13,800 nucleotides of DNA. It comes from JANMQK01 sp031370485 (GTDB lineage Bacteria; Acidobacteriota; Polarisedimenticolia; Gp22-AA2). The translations under genes were made by a program, and so were the position numbers. The stretch spans positions 1-13,800 of the forward strand of contig JANMQK010000289.1 in assembly GCA_031370485.1 (NCBI GenBank), in the 5' to 3' direction. Under the pieces are notes generated by a model. It ran no database searches, was not told the origin of the DNA, and saw nothing but the letters and a program-made list of their open reading frames with translations. Shown piece by piece: positions 13,613 to 13,800 of this stretch (position 1 is its first letter; the number at the start of each line of letters is the position of its first letter).

Positions 13613-13800
13613 TCAGGGACAGGGAATGGGCGACAGGCGGGTCGCGCCGTTACTCCGAAAGCCGAGGGGATCGAGCGCGCCGGGGGTGATGCTGCTGTGC
13701 CCGACGAGGTAGTAATAGGCCTGTCCGACGGGTCGGTTGCCGGGGTCGGGGGCCGAGGCGACCGGGGATCCGACCGCGGGCTGCGGGATGTCGGACTGCA
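13613..13800 (-). CDS. Partial (C-terminal end only) secreted-type protein with the same kind of tail as the first gene
   Basis: The minus-strand frame is open from the window edge to a TGA at 13615-13613 and yields 62 residues. It is Pro/Ala-rich at first, then 'GQAYYYLVG', a Gly/Leu segment, 'FRSNGATRL' and a terminal Cys-Pro. The aromatic triplet, the Asn/Arg segment and the Cys-Pro stop parallel the end of the protein encoded at 1-1575 ('GRAFYYVAR', 'GNRD', final Cys-Pro). The rest of the gene is outside the window. The coding call rests on this similarity and the open frame; function unknown. Confidence 0.65.
   Translation of the reverse strand, partial: QSDIPQPAVGSPVASAPDPGNRPVGQAYYYLVGHSSITPGALDPLGFRSNGATRLSPIPCP

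Overview
The window is GC-rich (roughly two thirds G+C by eye) and densely coding. It looks like a chromosomal segment of a soil or sediment bacterium with a Gram-negative envelope. Acidobacteriota or a near relative is my best guess. The reasons are the composition, a LolA-like/LolD-like/permease cassette, and a C-terminal tail (an aromatic 'YY' motif, an Asn/Arg segment, then a terminal Cys-Pro) that I associate from memory with large secreted proteins of such genomes. No rRNA or tRNA gene, transposase, CRISPR array or phage gene was seen.

Layout. (1) 1-1575 (+): the 3' part of a repeat-containing, probably exported protein of unknown function, followed by a textbook intrinsic terminator. 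(2) 1713-4509 (+): a tightly overlapping three-gene operon for a LolA-like periplasmic protein, a LolD/MacB-type ATPase and a LolC/E-type permease. (3) 4533-7120 (-): a two-gene operon of a DCC1-domain/lipase maturation factor fusion protein and a class I methyltransferase, sharing an ATGA overlap. (4) 7364-8143 (+): a PuuD-like integral membrane protein without the cytochrome c domain. (5) 8195-9862 (-): an unusually long nucleotide-sugar dehydrogenase behind a good sigma70-like promoter. (6) 10162-12927 (+): an SDR/aldehyde dehydrogenase/RidA operon. (7) 12942-13562 (-): kynurenine formamidase KynB, convergent with that operon. (8) 13613-13800 (-): the C-terminal end of another protein with the same kind of tail as gene 1.

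How the genes work together. Blocks 6 and 7 fit bacterial tryptophan degradation through kynurenine and the 2-aminomuconate (meta-cleavage) branch: KynB hydrolyses N-formylkynurenine, the ALDH resembles 2-aminomuconate semialdehyde dehydrogenase, and the RidA protein resembles 2-aminomuconate deaminase. The SDR in this operon keeps the Rossmann motif but has Ser and Arg where the catalytic Tyr and Lys should be. Block 2 is an envelope export module. Block 3 couples a thioredoxin-like redox domain to a membrane maturation factor.

The most unusual points are the redox-domain/lipase maturation factor fusion, the tail-bearing genes pointing inward from both window edges and each followed by a strong hairpin, the SDR with a degenerate active site in a kynurenine cassette, and a strong unexplained hairpin at 9970-10002. 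I did not find a clearly new multi-gene defence or mobile system.
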